Part shown: positions 43,803-52,520 of the stretch, one piece after another | Layout: the number at the start of each line of letters is the position of its first letter | Numbering within the stretch: position 1 is the stretch's first letter | NCBI GenBank assembly: GCA_963804495.1 | Contig: CAWDQN010000005.1 | Span: forward strand, 186,001 to 250,000 | DNA from: Rhodovastum sp963804495 | GTDB taxonomy: Bacteria; Pseudomonadota; Alphaproteobacteria; Acetobacterales; Acetobacteraceae | Length of the DNA stretch: 64,000 nt | Direction: 5' to 3' | Notes under the pieces: model-generated | Told to the model about the DNA's origin: nothing | Databases searched by the model: none | The model's input: only the letters and a program-made list of their open reading frames with translations | Program-made: the position numbers and the translations under genes

Positions 43803-44773
43803 GCGGCGAATCCGGGGAGCCCAGCCAGTCCAGGGTGGCAAACCGCCAGCACCTTGAACAGGCGTCCCATGGCATGGGGCTCCGTCAGTCGGCGCGTGGC
43901 TTGCATCAGCGCCGCCGCATGCGCCGGCGGTTGGCCGCGCGCCAGGGCCTGCATGCGCTGCGGCAGGCCCAGCCGGGCGAGGAAAACACCCTGCGGCACC
44001 GGACCCTCCGCCATCGCCCCGGCCGCGCGCGCCGCCGCCGCGATGGCGGCGAAATCCACATGCGCGGTCAGGTCGGCTGCGCCCGCTTCGGCCAGCGGGT
44101 CGGCCGGCGCCCGGCCCCGCAGCGCCTGCAGACTGTCACCGCAGGAGCGCCGCTCCGGGCCGTAGTCGATGAACAGCGCCGCCCCGCCGGAGCAGGCCAG
44201 GCGGAAGCCGAGTGCTTCCGCCACCGCTCGCGCCGACTCGCCCAGTTCCACCACCTGGCCCTCGGCCGCATCGAGGTCGGGCGCGGCGGCGGGCAGCTCG
44301 ACGAAGCGGCCGCCCTCCACATGCCGCTCGGTCCAGCCGGCACCGCGGCGAACGAACTGGCGGACCGGCAGCGCATCGAGGAACTCGTTGGCCAGCAGCA
44401 GCAGCGGGCCGCAGGGCACATCCTCGATGCGGTCGTGCCAGACCGCATTTGGCAGGCGCTCGGCCTGCAGGGCGCGCAGCCGCGGCGAGGTTTCGATCAG
44501 GTGCAGCCGCAAGGCGGCGCGGAAGCCGGGGGCGGCGCGGCCGATGGCGCGCAGGGCATCTTCCATCAGCGTGCCGCGCCCCGGACCCGCCTCGGCCAGG
44601 ATCACCTTGTCGGGCGCGCCCATCATCCGCCACACCACCGCCGCCCACAGCCCCAGCACCTCGCCGAAGGCCTGGGCGATCTCAGGCGCGGTGGTGAAGT
44701 CGGCATAAGGGTCGCGCCTGGCGTAATAGGCGGCGTTTGCGCGCGCCATGAAGGCGTCCAGGCGTTCCCTCAT
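43799..44773 (-). CDS. class I SAM-dependent methyltransferase, MidA/NDUFAF7-like
   Basis: A 324-residue protein of the MidA family, whose mitochondrial member methylates a complex I subunit. From the ATG at 44773: FMARANAAYYARRDPYADFTT (start region), the SAM-binding loop AEAGPGRGTLMED, LIETSPRLRALQ, LLANEFLDALPVRQF and ALFIDYGP. It overlaps lgt by four bases (ATGA), a common pairing in alphaproteobacteria. The bacterial substrate is not known. Confidence 0.9.
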   Translation of the reverse strand: MRERLDAFMARANAAYYARRDPYADFTTAPEIAQAFGEVLGLWAAVVWRMMGAPDKVILAEAGPGRGTLMEDALRAIGRAAPGFRAALRLHLIETSPRLRALQAERLPNAVWHDRIEDVPCGPLLLLANEFLDALPVRQFVRRGAGWTERHVEGGRFVELPAAAPDLDAAEGQVVELGESARAVAEALGFRLACSGGAALFIDYGPERRSCGDSLQALRGRAPADPLAEAGAADLTAHVDFAAIAAAARAAGAMAEGPVPQGVFLARLGLPQRMQALARGQPPAHAAALMQATRRLTEPHAMGRLFKVLAVCHPGLAGLPGFAA

Positions 44774-45579
44774 CCCGGACGAGCGACGGGGCGGGCGCGC
44801 AGGATCAGCCAGAGGCCGGCCATGACCATGGGCACGCAGAGCAACTGGCCCATGGTGGCACCCGCGAACAGGAACCCGAGGAACGGATCGGGCTGGCGGA
44901 AGAACTCGCCGGTGATGCGGGCGATGCCATAGCCGAGCAGGAACACCCCGGTCAGCAGGCCGAACCGCGCCCGCAGGGACTCCCGCCGGCCCAGCAGCGC
45001 CATCACCGTCAGCAGCACCACCCCTTCCAGCAGCGCCTGGTAAAGCTGGCTCGGGTGGCGCGGGATCGGGCCGCCGGTGGGGAAGACCATCGCCCATGGC
45101 AGCCAGTCGGGCGCCGCCCGCCCCCACAGCTCACCATTGATGAAGTTGGCGATGCGCCCGAGAGCGAGCCCGAGCGGCGCCACGACGGCAAGCCGGTCGG
45201 CAAAGCCGAGCACCGGAATCCCCTGGCGGCGGCAGAACCAGATCGTGGCGACCGCCACGCCGAGGAAACCGCCGTGGAAACTCATGCCGCCCTGCCAGAC
45301 CTCCAGGATCTGCCAGGGCGCGGCCAGGAACCGGCTGGGCTGGTAGAACAGCACGTAGCCGAGCCGCCCGCCGAGCACCACGCCCAGGGTCGCCCAGCTG
45401 AGGAAATCGTCCACCTGCTCGGGCGTCGCCACCACCGGCGTGCGGAGCACCAGCCCGCGCACCAGCCGCCAGGCGATCACCAGGCTGGTGATATAGGCCA
45501 GCGCATACCAGCGGATGGAGAGCGGCCCGACCTGGATCAGCACCGGGTCGAACTGCGGAAACAGCAGGACAGGAATCAC
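44770..45579 (-). CDS. lgt: prolipoprotein diacylglyceryl transferase
   Basis: Attaches diacylglycerol to the lipobox cysteine of prolipoproteins in the inner membrane. 269 residues from a GTG at 45579 (VIPVLLFPQFDPVLIQVG). Seven or so membrane segments are visible. The Lgt signature ALGRIANFINGELWGR and the MSFHGGFLG and HPSQLYQALLEG segments are present. Followed by the coupled MidA-like gene; seven bases downstream of the epimerase gene's end. Confidence 0.95.
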   Translation of the reverse strand: MIPVLLFPQFDPVLIQVGPLSIRWYALAYITSLVIAWRLVRGLVLRTPVVATPEQVDDFLSWATLGVVLGGRLGYVLFYQPSRFLAAPWQILEVWQGGMSFHGGFLGVAVATIWFCRRQGIPVLGFADRLAVVAPLGLALGRIANFINGELWGRAAPDWLPWAMVFPTGGPIPRHPSQLYQALLEGVVLLTVMALLGRRESLRARFGLLTGVFLLGYGIARITGEFFRQPDPFLGFLFAGATMGQLLCVPMVMAGLWLILRARPVARPG

Positions 45580-45586
45580 GTCCGGG

Positions 45587-46562
45587 TCACCGGTAGGGGC
45601 TAGGGGTGGCGAGGATGTCCTGCACGTAGCGCCGCACCCCTTCCTCCAGCGGCGTGAACGGCGCCGCATAACCGGCGGCGCGCAGCCGGTGCATCGGCGC
45701 CTCGGTGAAGGATTGGTACTGGCCGCGCAGCGAGGCCGGCATGTCGATGAACTCCACCTGATCGGGGGCAGCGGCGGCGGCACAGACGGCGCGGGCGAGG
45801 TCGCGATAGCTGCGTGCCCGTCCGGTGCCGAGATTGAACAGCCCGTTCGCGTCCGGCGTATCCAGCAGCCACAGCATCACATCGACCACGTCGCCGACCC
45901 AGATGAAGTCCCGCCGCTGCTCGCCATCGGCCACATCCGCCCGGTCGGAACGGAACAGGCGCGGCGCCCGGCCGGCGGCGACCTCATCGAACTTCACCTT
46001 CACCACCGAGACCATCTTGCCCTTGTGGTACTCGTTGGGTCCGTAAACGTTGAAGAACTTGAGACCCGCCCATTGCGGCGGACGCAGCCGCCCGGACGCC
46101 AGCAGGCGCGCCACTTGCAGGTCGAAGGCGTGCTTGGACCAGCCGTACAGGTTCAACGGCCGCAGCCCGGACAGGGCGGTGATGTCATCCTCGAAACCGG
46201 CCGAGCCGTCGCCGTAGGTCGCGGCTGACGAGGCGTAGACCAGCCGCACCCGATGCTGCGCGCACCAGTGCCACAGCAGCAACGGCAGCTCAACGTTGGT
46301 GGCCCACACCAGGTCGCCGTCGGTCGCCGTCGTTTCGCTGATCGCGCCGAGGTGGAAGACCATCTCCACCGGCGGATGCAGGTCGAGGAAACCGTTCGAG
46401 GTCCTCCGGCGGCAGCAGCCGGGCAGGGGGGTGGGCGGCCAGGTTGCGCCATTTCTCGCCCTCGCCCAACCGGTCCACGACCACCGTTTCGTGGCCGCGG
46501 CGCACCAGGGCTGCCTGCAGATTGGAGCCGATAAAACCGGCACCGCCAGTGACCAATATCAT
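45587..46562 (-). CDS. hldD: NAD-dependent epimerase, ADP-glyceromanno-heptose 6-epimerase-like; one extra base
   Basis: Converts ADP-D-glycero-D-manno-heptose to the L-glycero form for LPS inner core, if the assignment is right. From the ATG at 46562 (MILVTGGAGFIGSNL) the Rossmann GGAGFIG is clear. Later come FHLGAISETTATD, the active VYASSAATYG with YGWSKHAFD (Tyr-x-x-x-Lys) and RDFIWVGDVVDVM. An extra base near 46396 breaks the frame after PPEDL; deleting it gives a continuous 324-residue protein. The distance between motifs fits HldD. Confidence 0.85.
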
Positions 46563-46633
46563 GCGGACACGATATACGGGTCCATGGCGGCGGGCGGAAG
46601 CGCCCCGGCGCCGCAGACCGACAGGAGATGGCA

Positions 46634-46957
46634 ATGGCCGAACGACCCCGTTTCTTCGACGACCTCGCCGGCGTTGCCGGCGGAGCCATTTCGGCGCTCA
46701 CCGGCCTGCGTGACGAGGCCGAATTGGTGGCGCGCGCCCGCATCGAGGATGCGATCCGCAAGCTCGACCTGGTCAAGCGCGACGAGCTCGACGCCGCCCT
46801 GGACCTGGCCGCCAACGCGCGTGCCGGCCAGGAAATCGCCGAGGCGAAACTGGACGAGGCGCTGGCCAGGCTGGCGGCGCTGGAGGCGCGGGTGGCCGCG
46901 CTGGAGGCGCCTGCCGGCGGCGCGTCCGGCGGCGGCGGTCCGGGGATGATCGCCTGA
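46634..46957 (+). CDS. ubiK: UbiK-like accessory factor (BMFP domain)
   Basis: A 107-residue coiled-coil protein of the BMFP/UbiK group; in enterobacteria UbiK helps ubiquinone synthesis. MAERPRFFDDLAGVAGGAIS leads into helical KLDLVKRDELDAAL and ALARLAALEARVAALE, then a Gly-rich end. The ATG at 46634 fits the GGAG at 46624-46627 better than 46628. Divergent from the hldD-like gene. Confidence 0.85.
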   Translation: MAERPRFFDDLAGVAGGAISALTGLRDEAELVARARIEDAIRKLDLVKRDELDAALDLAANARAGQEIAEAKLDEALARLAALEARVAALEAPAGGASGGGGPGMIA

Positions 46958-47178
46958 TCCGGGATTTTGTTGCGCGTTGCAACATGAAGTGAGGCGTGAA
47001 CTTTTCTGCATGAGGCGTTGACCCTCTTGCGGTGCGAATTTGCGGCCCTCTAGGCTATGATCCCGAGCGCCGCGGACTTGGTCGTGACCAGAAGCCGGAT
47101 CGGACGGTGCCTCGCTGACCTTGGCCGCTGGTTCCGGCCGCGTGCCCACCCGGCCTTCCTCACTGCGGGAGACCTCGC

Positions 47179-47682
47179 ATGTCAGCTATGACAAGCACGA
47201 GTTTCGAACGATCCGCCAATCCGCTGGACGTGGTGGAGCAGATCGCCAGTGCCAACGACTGGGCCTTCGACCGCCGCAGCGATTTCGAAATGGCGGCCGA
47301 GGCGCCGGGGAAATGGTGCGACTACGGGCTGTATTTCAGTTGGTCCACCGAGATCAGCGCCATGCATTTCACCTGCGCCTTCGACCTCAAGGTGCCGGAG
47401 AAGCGTCGCAGCGCCCTTTACGAGTTGCTGGCGCTGGCCAACGAGCGGCTGTGGATCGGCCATTTCGGCATGGACTGCGACGACGGCATGCCGGTGTTCC
47501 GCCACTCCGTGCTGCTGCGCGGCGCGCGCGGGGCGTCGAGCGAGAGCCTCGAGGATATGGTGGACATTGCCATTACCGAGTGCGAGCGTTTCTTCCCGGC
47601 GTTCCAGTTCGTTCTGTGGGGCGGCAAGACGCCGGCTGACGCGCTCGCCGCCGCGATGCTGGAGTGCGTGGGTGAAGCTTGA
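47179..47682 (+). CDS. YbjN domain-containing protein
   Basis: A 167-residue YbjN-fold protein (type III chaperone-like alpha/beta fold), about which little is known; E. coli YbjN affects motility and stress. Conserved pieces are NDWAFDRRSDFEMA, YGLYFSWSTEISAMHF, LWIGHFGMDCDDGMPVFRH and ECERFFPAFQF. ATG at 47179 behind GGGAGACC. It overlaps the start of proC by eleven bases, an arrangement seen in other alphaproteobacteria. Confidence 0.88.
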   Translation: MSAMTSTSFERSANPLDVVEQIASANDWAFDRRSDFEMAAEAPGKWCDYGLYFSWSTEISAMHFTCAFDLKVPEKRRSALYELLALANERLWIGHFGMDCDDGMPVFRHSVLLRGARGASSESLEDMVDIAITECERFFPAFQFVLWGGKTPADALAAAMLECVGEA

Positions 47683-48499
47683 CGCCGTGAGTACCCCATC
47701 GGCGTCTATCCCGCCCGTCTTGCTGGTGGGTTTCGGCAAGATGGGCGGGTCTATGTTGGCCGGCTGGCGGGAACGCGGGCTTGCCGGTGCGGTGGCGGTC
47801 GATCCCGCCTGCCCGGCTGCGCCCGGCCCTGAGGTAACGGTGGTGGCCGATGCCTCCGGCATTCCCGCCGGTTTCGTGCCGCAGGCGGTGGTGCTGGCGG
47901 TCAAGCCGCAGAATGCCGAGGATGTGCTGCCTCGGTTCGCCCGGTTCGCCCCCGACGCGGTGTTTCTGTCCATCATGGCCGGGCGCACCATTGCCGGGCT
48001 GCAGGGGCTGCTGGGTGCGCGGGCGGCGGTGGTGCGCGCCATGCCCAACACGCCGGCCGCCGTGCGCCAGGGCATCACCGTGGCCTGCGCCGGCCCCGGC
48101 GTGACCCGGTCGCAGCTGGAGCTGAGCGACCGGCTGCTTGCCGCCATCGGCGCCGTGGCCTGGGTCGACGACGAGGCGCTGATCGACCCGGTCACCGCCG
48201 TCTCCGGCGGCGGCCCGGCCTATGTGTTCCTGCTGGCGGAGCTGCTGGAGCGCGCGGCGATCGAGCAGGGCATTCCCGAAGATCTGGCCCGGCTGCTGGC
48301 CCGTCACACCGTTGCCGGTTCCGGGGCCTTGCTGGCGGCCAGCACCGAAGACGCCGCCGCCCTGCGGCGAGCCGTGACCAGCCCGCGGGGCACCACCGAG
48401 CGCGCGCTGGCCGTTCTCATGCAGGACCAGGCCTGGCCGGGGCTGATCTCGCGCGCCATCGCCGCGGCCACCGCCCGCTCGCGCGAACTCGCGGGATGA
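47672..48499 (+). CDS. proC: pyrroline-5-carboxylate reductase
   Basis: Last step of proline synthesis, NAD(P)H-dependent. GTG at 47672 is preferred (GGAG at 47661-47664); GTG 47687 is the alternative. 275 residues: the Rossmann LLVGFGKMGGSMLAGW, AVKPQNAEDVLP, IMAGRTIAG, VRAMPNTPAAVRQG and the signature SGGGPAYVFLLAELLERAA are all normal. Its start lies inside the ybjN end. Confidence 0.95.
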   Translation: MKLDAVSTPSASIPPVLLVGFGKMGGSMLAGWRERGLAGAVAVDPACPAAPGPEVTVVADASGIPAGFVPQAVVLAVKPQNAEDVLPRFARFAPDAVFLSIMAGRTIAGLQGLLGARAAVVRAMPNTPAAVRQGITVACAGPGVTRSQLELSDRLLAAIGAVAWVDDEALIDPVTAVSGGGPAYVFLLAELLERAAIEQGIPEDLARLLARHTVAGSGALLAASTEDAAALRRAVTSPRGTTERALAVLMQDQAWPGLISRAIAAATARSRELAG

Positions 48500-48575
48500 G
48501 TTCGGCGGGATAAGTTTGGCAGGTGAAAATCACAACGATGACGCCATTTGAGCGCCATCGAGTAGGGTGACCGCC

Positions 48576-49244
48576 ATGGACAACGCTGATTTCGACGCGG
48601 CACTGGTTGCCAGCGTCTTCTCCCTTGCCGCCGAGCGCGGCTGGTCGCGCGTGAGCGTGGCGCAGGCGGCGCGCGACGCCGACCTGCCGCTCGACCGCGC
48701 CCGCCGCCACTTTCCCGGCCGCTGCGCCGTGCTGCTGCGGTTCGGCAGCCTGGCCGACCAGGCGGCGCTGGCGCTGGCGACCAATGAGGGATCGCACCGC
48801 GACAGGCTGTTCGACATCCTGATGCGGCGGATCGATTTCCTGCAGCGCCATCGCGCCGGAGTGCTGGCGCTTTTACGCCATCTGCCGTGCGATCCGCCGC
48901 TGGCGTTCGCCCTGGCGGCGGCCAGCCAGTGCAGCATGGGCTGGATGCTGGAAGGCGCCGGTATTTCCGCCCGCGGGCCGCGCGGCATGGTGCGCCGGAA
49001 GGCGCTGCTCGCGGTCTGGTTGTGGACCCTGCGCGCCTGGCAGCGCGACGACAGCGAGGATTTGGCGGGGACGATGGCCGCACTCGACCAGGCCCTGTCG
49101 CGCGCCGAGCGGGCGGAGAACTGGCTGGGCGGGCGCAGCGCCGCCGCCGCGACGCCGGCATCGCCTGAACCCGGTGACGAGCCGCCCTTCGATGCCCCGC
49201 CGGACGGGCTGCCGCCGGACCCTTCCGGCCTGGCGCCGGCGTGA
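48576..49244 (+). CDS. TetR-like transcriptional regulator
   Basis: A 222-residue protein with a TetR-type N-terminal helix-turn-helix (AAERGWSRVSVAQAARDADL, then LDRARRHFPGRCAVLLRFG). The ligand domain is helical, with CSMGWMLEGAGISARG. The last 40 residues are Pro-rich. The next gene is phasin, so it may control polyhydroxybutyrate functions; that is a guess from order only. GTG at 48567 is an alternative start. Confidence 0.7.
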   Translation: MDNADFDAALVASVFSLAAERGWSRVSVAQAARDADLPLDRARRHFPGRCAVLLRFGSLADQAALALATNEGSHRDRLFDILMRRIDFLQRHRAGVLALLRHLPCDPPLAFALAAASQCSMGWMLEGAGISARGPRGMVRRKALLAVWLWTLRAWQRDDSEDLAGTMAALDQALSRAERAENWLGGRSAAAATPASPEPGDEPPFDAPPDGLPPDPSGLAPA

Positions 49245-49404
49245 CGCATGGCTGATTTATGTCATCGGCTTCGGGTGCATTGAGTTTGCCGGTGCAGTCG
49301 CTTAAACGGTGCAATCCCGCGCAGCCAAGGCGCGGGGCGGGGACATACCGGCCGGGGGGGCGGCGCGACCCGCACGCACGAACCAACAGCAGCAGGAGCC
49401 AAAC

Positions 49405-49899
49405 ATGGCAACCGAAACGAGCAAGACGGGAGGCGATACCCCCTTCTCCCAGGCTATCAACCAGGCCAAGAGCGCTGCGGAAGATTTCAGCCGGCTGTTT
49501 GCCGACCTGAAGCTCCCGGCCGTCCCCGACGTGGAGACCCTCCTGTCGGCGCATCGGCGCAACCTGGAGACTTTGTCGGCCGCCAACCGCATTGCCCTGG
49601 AAGGTGCCCAGGCGGTTGCCAAGCGGAACTTCGAAATCGCCCAGCAGACTTTCGGCGAGCTGAGCGAGACCCTGCGTTCGCTGGCCGCGCCCAGCGAGCC
49701 GCCGCAGGCCAAGGCCGCCAAGCAGACCGAGCTGCTGAAGCGCGCCTATGAGCGGGCCGTGGCCAACAGCCGCGAGCTCAGCGACCTGATCCAGCGGTCC
49801 AACAGCGAGGCGGTGGAACTGCTCAACAGCCGCTTCACCGAGGCGCTGGATGAGGTGAAGCAACTGGTCGAAAAGTCGGCCGCCCAGAACAAGTCCTAA
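49405..49899 (+). CDS. phasin family protein
   Basis: A 164-residue amphipathic helical protein that coats polyhydroxyalkanoate granules. ATG at 49405 behind CAGGAG. Typical phasin pieces are FSQAINQAKSAAEDFSRLF, LSAHRRNLETLSAANRIALE and FTEALDEVKQLVEK. A 160-base leader separates it from the TetR-like gene, and a strong terminator follows. Confidence 0.9.
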   Translation: MATETSKTGGDTPFSQAINQAKSAAEDFSRLFADLKLPAVPDVETLLSAHRRNLETLSAANRIALEGAQAVAKRNFEIAQQTFGELSETLRSLAAPSEPPQAKAAKQTELLKRAYERAVANSRELSDLIQRSNSEAVELLNSRFTEALDEVKQLVEKSAAQNKS

Positions 49900-49918
49900 C
49901 CCGGACCAGACCGGCATT

Positions 49919-49948
49919 CCGGGCGGGCCTCCGGCCCGCCCGGGCTTT
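49919..49948 (+). terminator. intrinsic-type terminator after phasin
   Basis: CCGGGCGGGCC-TCC-GGCCCGCCCGG is an 11-bp perfect stem with a 3-base loop, followed by GCTTT. The T-run is short, as is common in high-GC genomes. Confidence 0.75.
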
Positions 49949-49991
49949 CGCCGGTTCCCCGCCGCGCCGAATCCCTCCATAAGCGCCGGCG

Positions 49992-51368
49992 GTGCTGTTT
50001 CATTCGCAGATCTTCGTCCTCGGCTTCCTGCCGGTGGTGCTGACGGCCTACTACGTCGTTGCCGCCGCGCAGCGATGGCGCGAGACCGTGCTGATCACCG
50101 CCTCGATGCTGTTCTACGCCTGGTGGGACCCGCGCTACGTGCCCCTGCTGGCCGGGCTCGCGGTTGCCACCTGGGCGATCGGCCGGCTGCACGCGCGCCA
50201 TCCGAGCGCGCTGCTGCCGGTACTTGGACTCGTGCTGAACCTGGGCGCGCTGGCCTGGTTCAAATATGCCGATTTCCTCGGCGCCAACCTGGCCTGGCTG
50301 ACCGGCACCGCCTGGACCCCGCTGCATATCGTGTTGCCGCTGGGGATCAGTTTTTTCGTGTTCCAGAAGGTCTCGTACCTCATCGACGTGAAGCGCGGCG
50401 ACCGGCACGAGTACGGGCTGCTGGATTTCTGCCTGTTCGTCAGTTTTTTCCCCCAGCTCATCGCCGGGCCGCTGGTGCGGCACAACGAGATCATTCACCA
50501 GTTCAGCGCCGATCCGCGCGGCCCGGAGATGTGGGAGAATCTCTCGCGCGGCCTGGTGCTGTTCCTCATCGGCATGGGCAAGAAGCTGTGGATCGCCGAC
50601 ACGCTGGCGCCGGGGGTCGATGCGCTGTTCGCCGCCGCCGCCGGCGGCGTGCCGAGCACCGCTTCCGCCTGGGCGGCGGCCGGCGGCTACGCGCTGCAGA
50701 TCTATTTCGACTTCTCCGGCTACTCCGACATGGCGATCGGGCTGGCGCGCATGTTCGGCCTGCGCCTGCCGATGAACTTCGACGCGCCGTACCGCGCCGC
50801 CTCGATCCGCGATTTCTGGCGGCGCTGGCACATGACGCTGTCCCGTTTCCTGCGCGACTATTTGTATATCCCGCTCGGCGGCAACAGGCACGGACCGGCA
50901 AGGCAGGTGCTGAACGTGGTGGTCACCATGCTGCTGGGCGGCCTCTGGCACGGCGCCAACTGGACCTTCGTGGTCTGGGGCGGGCTGCACGGGCTGGCGC
51001 TGGGTGTCAACGGGCTGTGGCATCGGGCGGGCTGGCGGCTGCCGGGGCCGGTTGGCTGGGCGCTGACTCTGGTGTTCGTTCTGGTTTCCTGGGTGCCGTT
51101 CCGATCGCCCGATTGGACCACCGCCGGGCACATGCTGGCGGGGCTGCTGGGCGTGGGCGGGCTGGGTGCGGTGAGCTTTCCCGACTTCTGGATGATCTGG
51201 GTGGGCGCCGGCTTCGCCTTGCTTGGGCCGACCAGCCAGGCGGTGGCGTTCGGACGCTGGCTGCGGCCGGCGCCCTGGCTCGCGGTGCCGGTGGGTCTGG
51301 CGGCAGTGGTGCTGCTGCTGCTTTCCGGCGGACGGCTGCAGAATGCCTTCATCTACTTCCAGTTCTGA
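49992..51368 (+). CDS. MBOAT family O-acyltransferase (AlgI-like)
   Basis: Membrane-bound O-acetyltransferase, 458 residues from a GTG at 49992. AlgI group marks are LPLGISFFVFQKVSYLIDV, FFPQLIAGPLVRH, YSDMAIGLARMFG, DFWRRWHMTLSRFLRDY and the catalytic-His segment HGANWTFVVWGGLHG. Such proteins pass acetyl groups across the inner membrane to an extracytoplasmic partner. The next gene overlaps its end by 26 bases and encodes that kind of partner. The acceptor polysaccharide is unknown; no alginate genes are in the window. Confidence 0.92.
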   Translation: MLFHSQIFVLGFLPVVLTAYYVVAAAQRWRETVLITASMLFYAWWDPRYVPLLAGLAVATWAIGRLHARHPSALLPVLGLVLNLGALAWFKYADFLGANLAWLTGTAWTPLHIVLPLGISFFVFQKVSYLIDVKRGDRHEYGLLDFCLFVSFFPQLIAGPLVRHNEIIHQFSADPRGPEMWENLSRGLVLFLIGMGKKLWIADTLAPGVDALFAAAAGGVPSTASAWAAAGGYALQIYFDFSGYSDMAIGLARMFGLRLPMNFDAPYRAASIRDFWRRWHMTLSRFLRDYLYIPLGGNRHGPARQVLNVVVTMLLGGLWHGANWTFVVWGGLHGLALGVNGLWHRAGWRLPGPVGWALTLVFVLVSWVPFRSPDWTTAGHMLAGLLGVGGLGAVSFPDFWMIWVGAGFALLGPTSQAVAFGRWLRPAPWLAVPVGLAAVVLLLLSGGRLQNAFIYFQF

Positions 51369-52443
51369 CCCGCGCCCCAAACCGGGGGCGTGGCGGCGCT
51401 TCCTGCGCACGCTGCTGACAACCGTCGCGGTGGCCGGGGGCGCGGTGTGGCTGTTCATCATGGGGGTGGACCCGTACGCCAACCTGCCGGTGTCCTGGCC
51501 GTTCTTCGACCGCGGCCCGGTCGACGGCAATGCCCGCTACGCTTTTCCGGCGCTGGCGCGCAGCGGGGCATTCGACAGCGCGGTGTTCGGCACGTCCAGC
51601 AGCCGGCTGATCCGGCCGGCGGCGCTGAACCCGGCCTTCGGGGCCCGTTTCGCCAACCTGGCGATGAACAGCGCCACATCCTACGAGCAAACCCGGCTGC
51701 TGGAGCTGTTCCTGCGCCATCATCCGGCGCCGCGCGTCATTGCCATCGGGCTGGATGTGCAATGGTGCCTGACCGCGCCGCTCGATGCGAAGTTCACGTT
51801 TCGTAGCTTCCCGGCGTGGCTGTACGACAAGTCCTGGCCCGGCAGGTGGCGTGACTACCTGCACATGTTCGACATGTACAGCCTGGAGAAGGCCGGCCAG
51901 GCGTTCGGGCAATGGACCGGGCTGAAGCCGCGCGTCTATGGGCGCGACGGCTACACCCGCTTCGTGCCGCCCGACGAACAATACGACCATGCGCGTGCCT
52001 TGACCCATTTACAGGGTGTCGAACCCTGGGACGTGCCGAAGGACATGGCCCGCCCGCCCGAGACCTGGAACATGCCGCCGATCGATCGGCTGCGCGCGGC
52101 GTTGGCGGAAATTCCGCCGGCGACGCTGAAACTGCTGTTCTTCGTGCCGTACAACCATCGCTTCATCGCCACGGTGCCGGGACCGGCGCTGGCGGCGCAG
52201 AGTGAATGCAAGCGCCGGGTGGGCGAACTCGCGGCCGCCACGCCGAACACGGCGGCGATCGATTTCATGATTCCGAGCCAGATTACGTTGACGGACGACA
52301 ACTACTGGGACCCGCATCATTACCGGGTGGGAATTGCCGAGCGGATCGTGGATGATCTGGTGCGGGCGTTGCGGGGGGAACGGTCGGAGGATTACCGGGT
52401 TCTGGCGCTGCCGAAGGAAGGCCAGGGCGCTGCCGTTAAGTAG
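51343..52443 (+). CDS. SGNH-like hydrolase/acetyltransferase partner of the MBOAT protein
   Basis: A 366-residue exported protein, ATG at 51343. A membrane signal (FLRTLLTTVAVAGGAVWLF) follows a short basic start. VFGTSSSRLIRP has a GDS-like serine site and the end DDNYWDPHHYRVG carries a DxxH pair, as in AlgJ/AlgX-like SGNH proteins. With the MBOAT transporter it would move acetyl groups onto a polysaccharide in the periplasm. The tail LPKEGQGAAVK comes from a partial copy of the palindromic repeat, so the natural stop was probably earlier. Confidence 0.8.
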   Translation: MPSSTSSSDPRPKPGAWRRFLRTLLTTVAVAGGAVWLFIMGVDPYANLPVSWPFFDRGPVDGNARYAFPALARSGAFDSAVFGTSSSRLIRPAALNPAFGARFANLAMNSATSYEQTRLLELFLRHHPAPRVIAIGLDVQWCLTAPLDAKFTFRSFPAWLYDKSWPGRWRDYLHMFDMYSLEKAGQAFGQWTGLKPRVYGRDGYTRFVPPDEQYDHARALTHLQGVEPWDVPKDMARPPETWNMPPIDRLRAALAEIPPATLKLLFFVPYNHRFIATVPGPALAAQSECKRRVGELAAATPNTAAIDFMIPSQITLTDDNYWDPHHYRVGIAERIVDDLVRALRGERSEDYRVLALPKEGQGAAVK

Positions 52444-52520
52444 CGGGCTGAAGGGGACTGTCGCGCCAAGCCGTGCTGCGGGCTGCGGCGGGTCCGGGTG
52501 GGAGCACGGGCGGTTCTTGC

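Noticed and set aside
47001..47060. Promoter-like TTGACC and TATGAT upstream of the ybjN gene
   Set aside because: The two boxes are about 32 bases apart, too far for one promoter; no better pair is seen.
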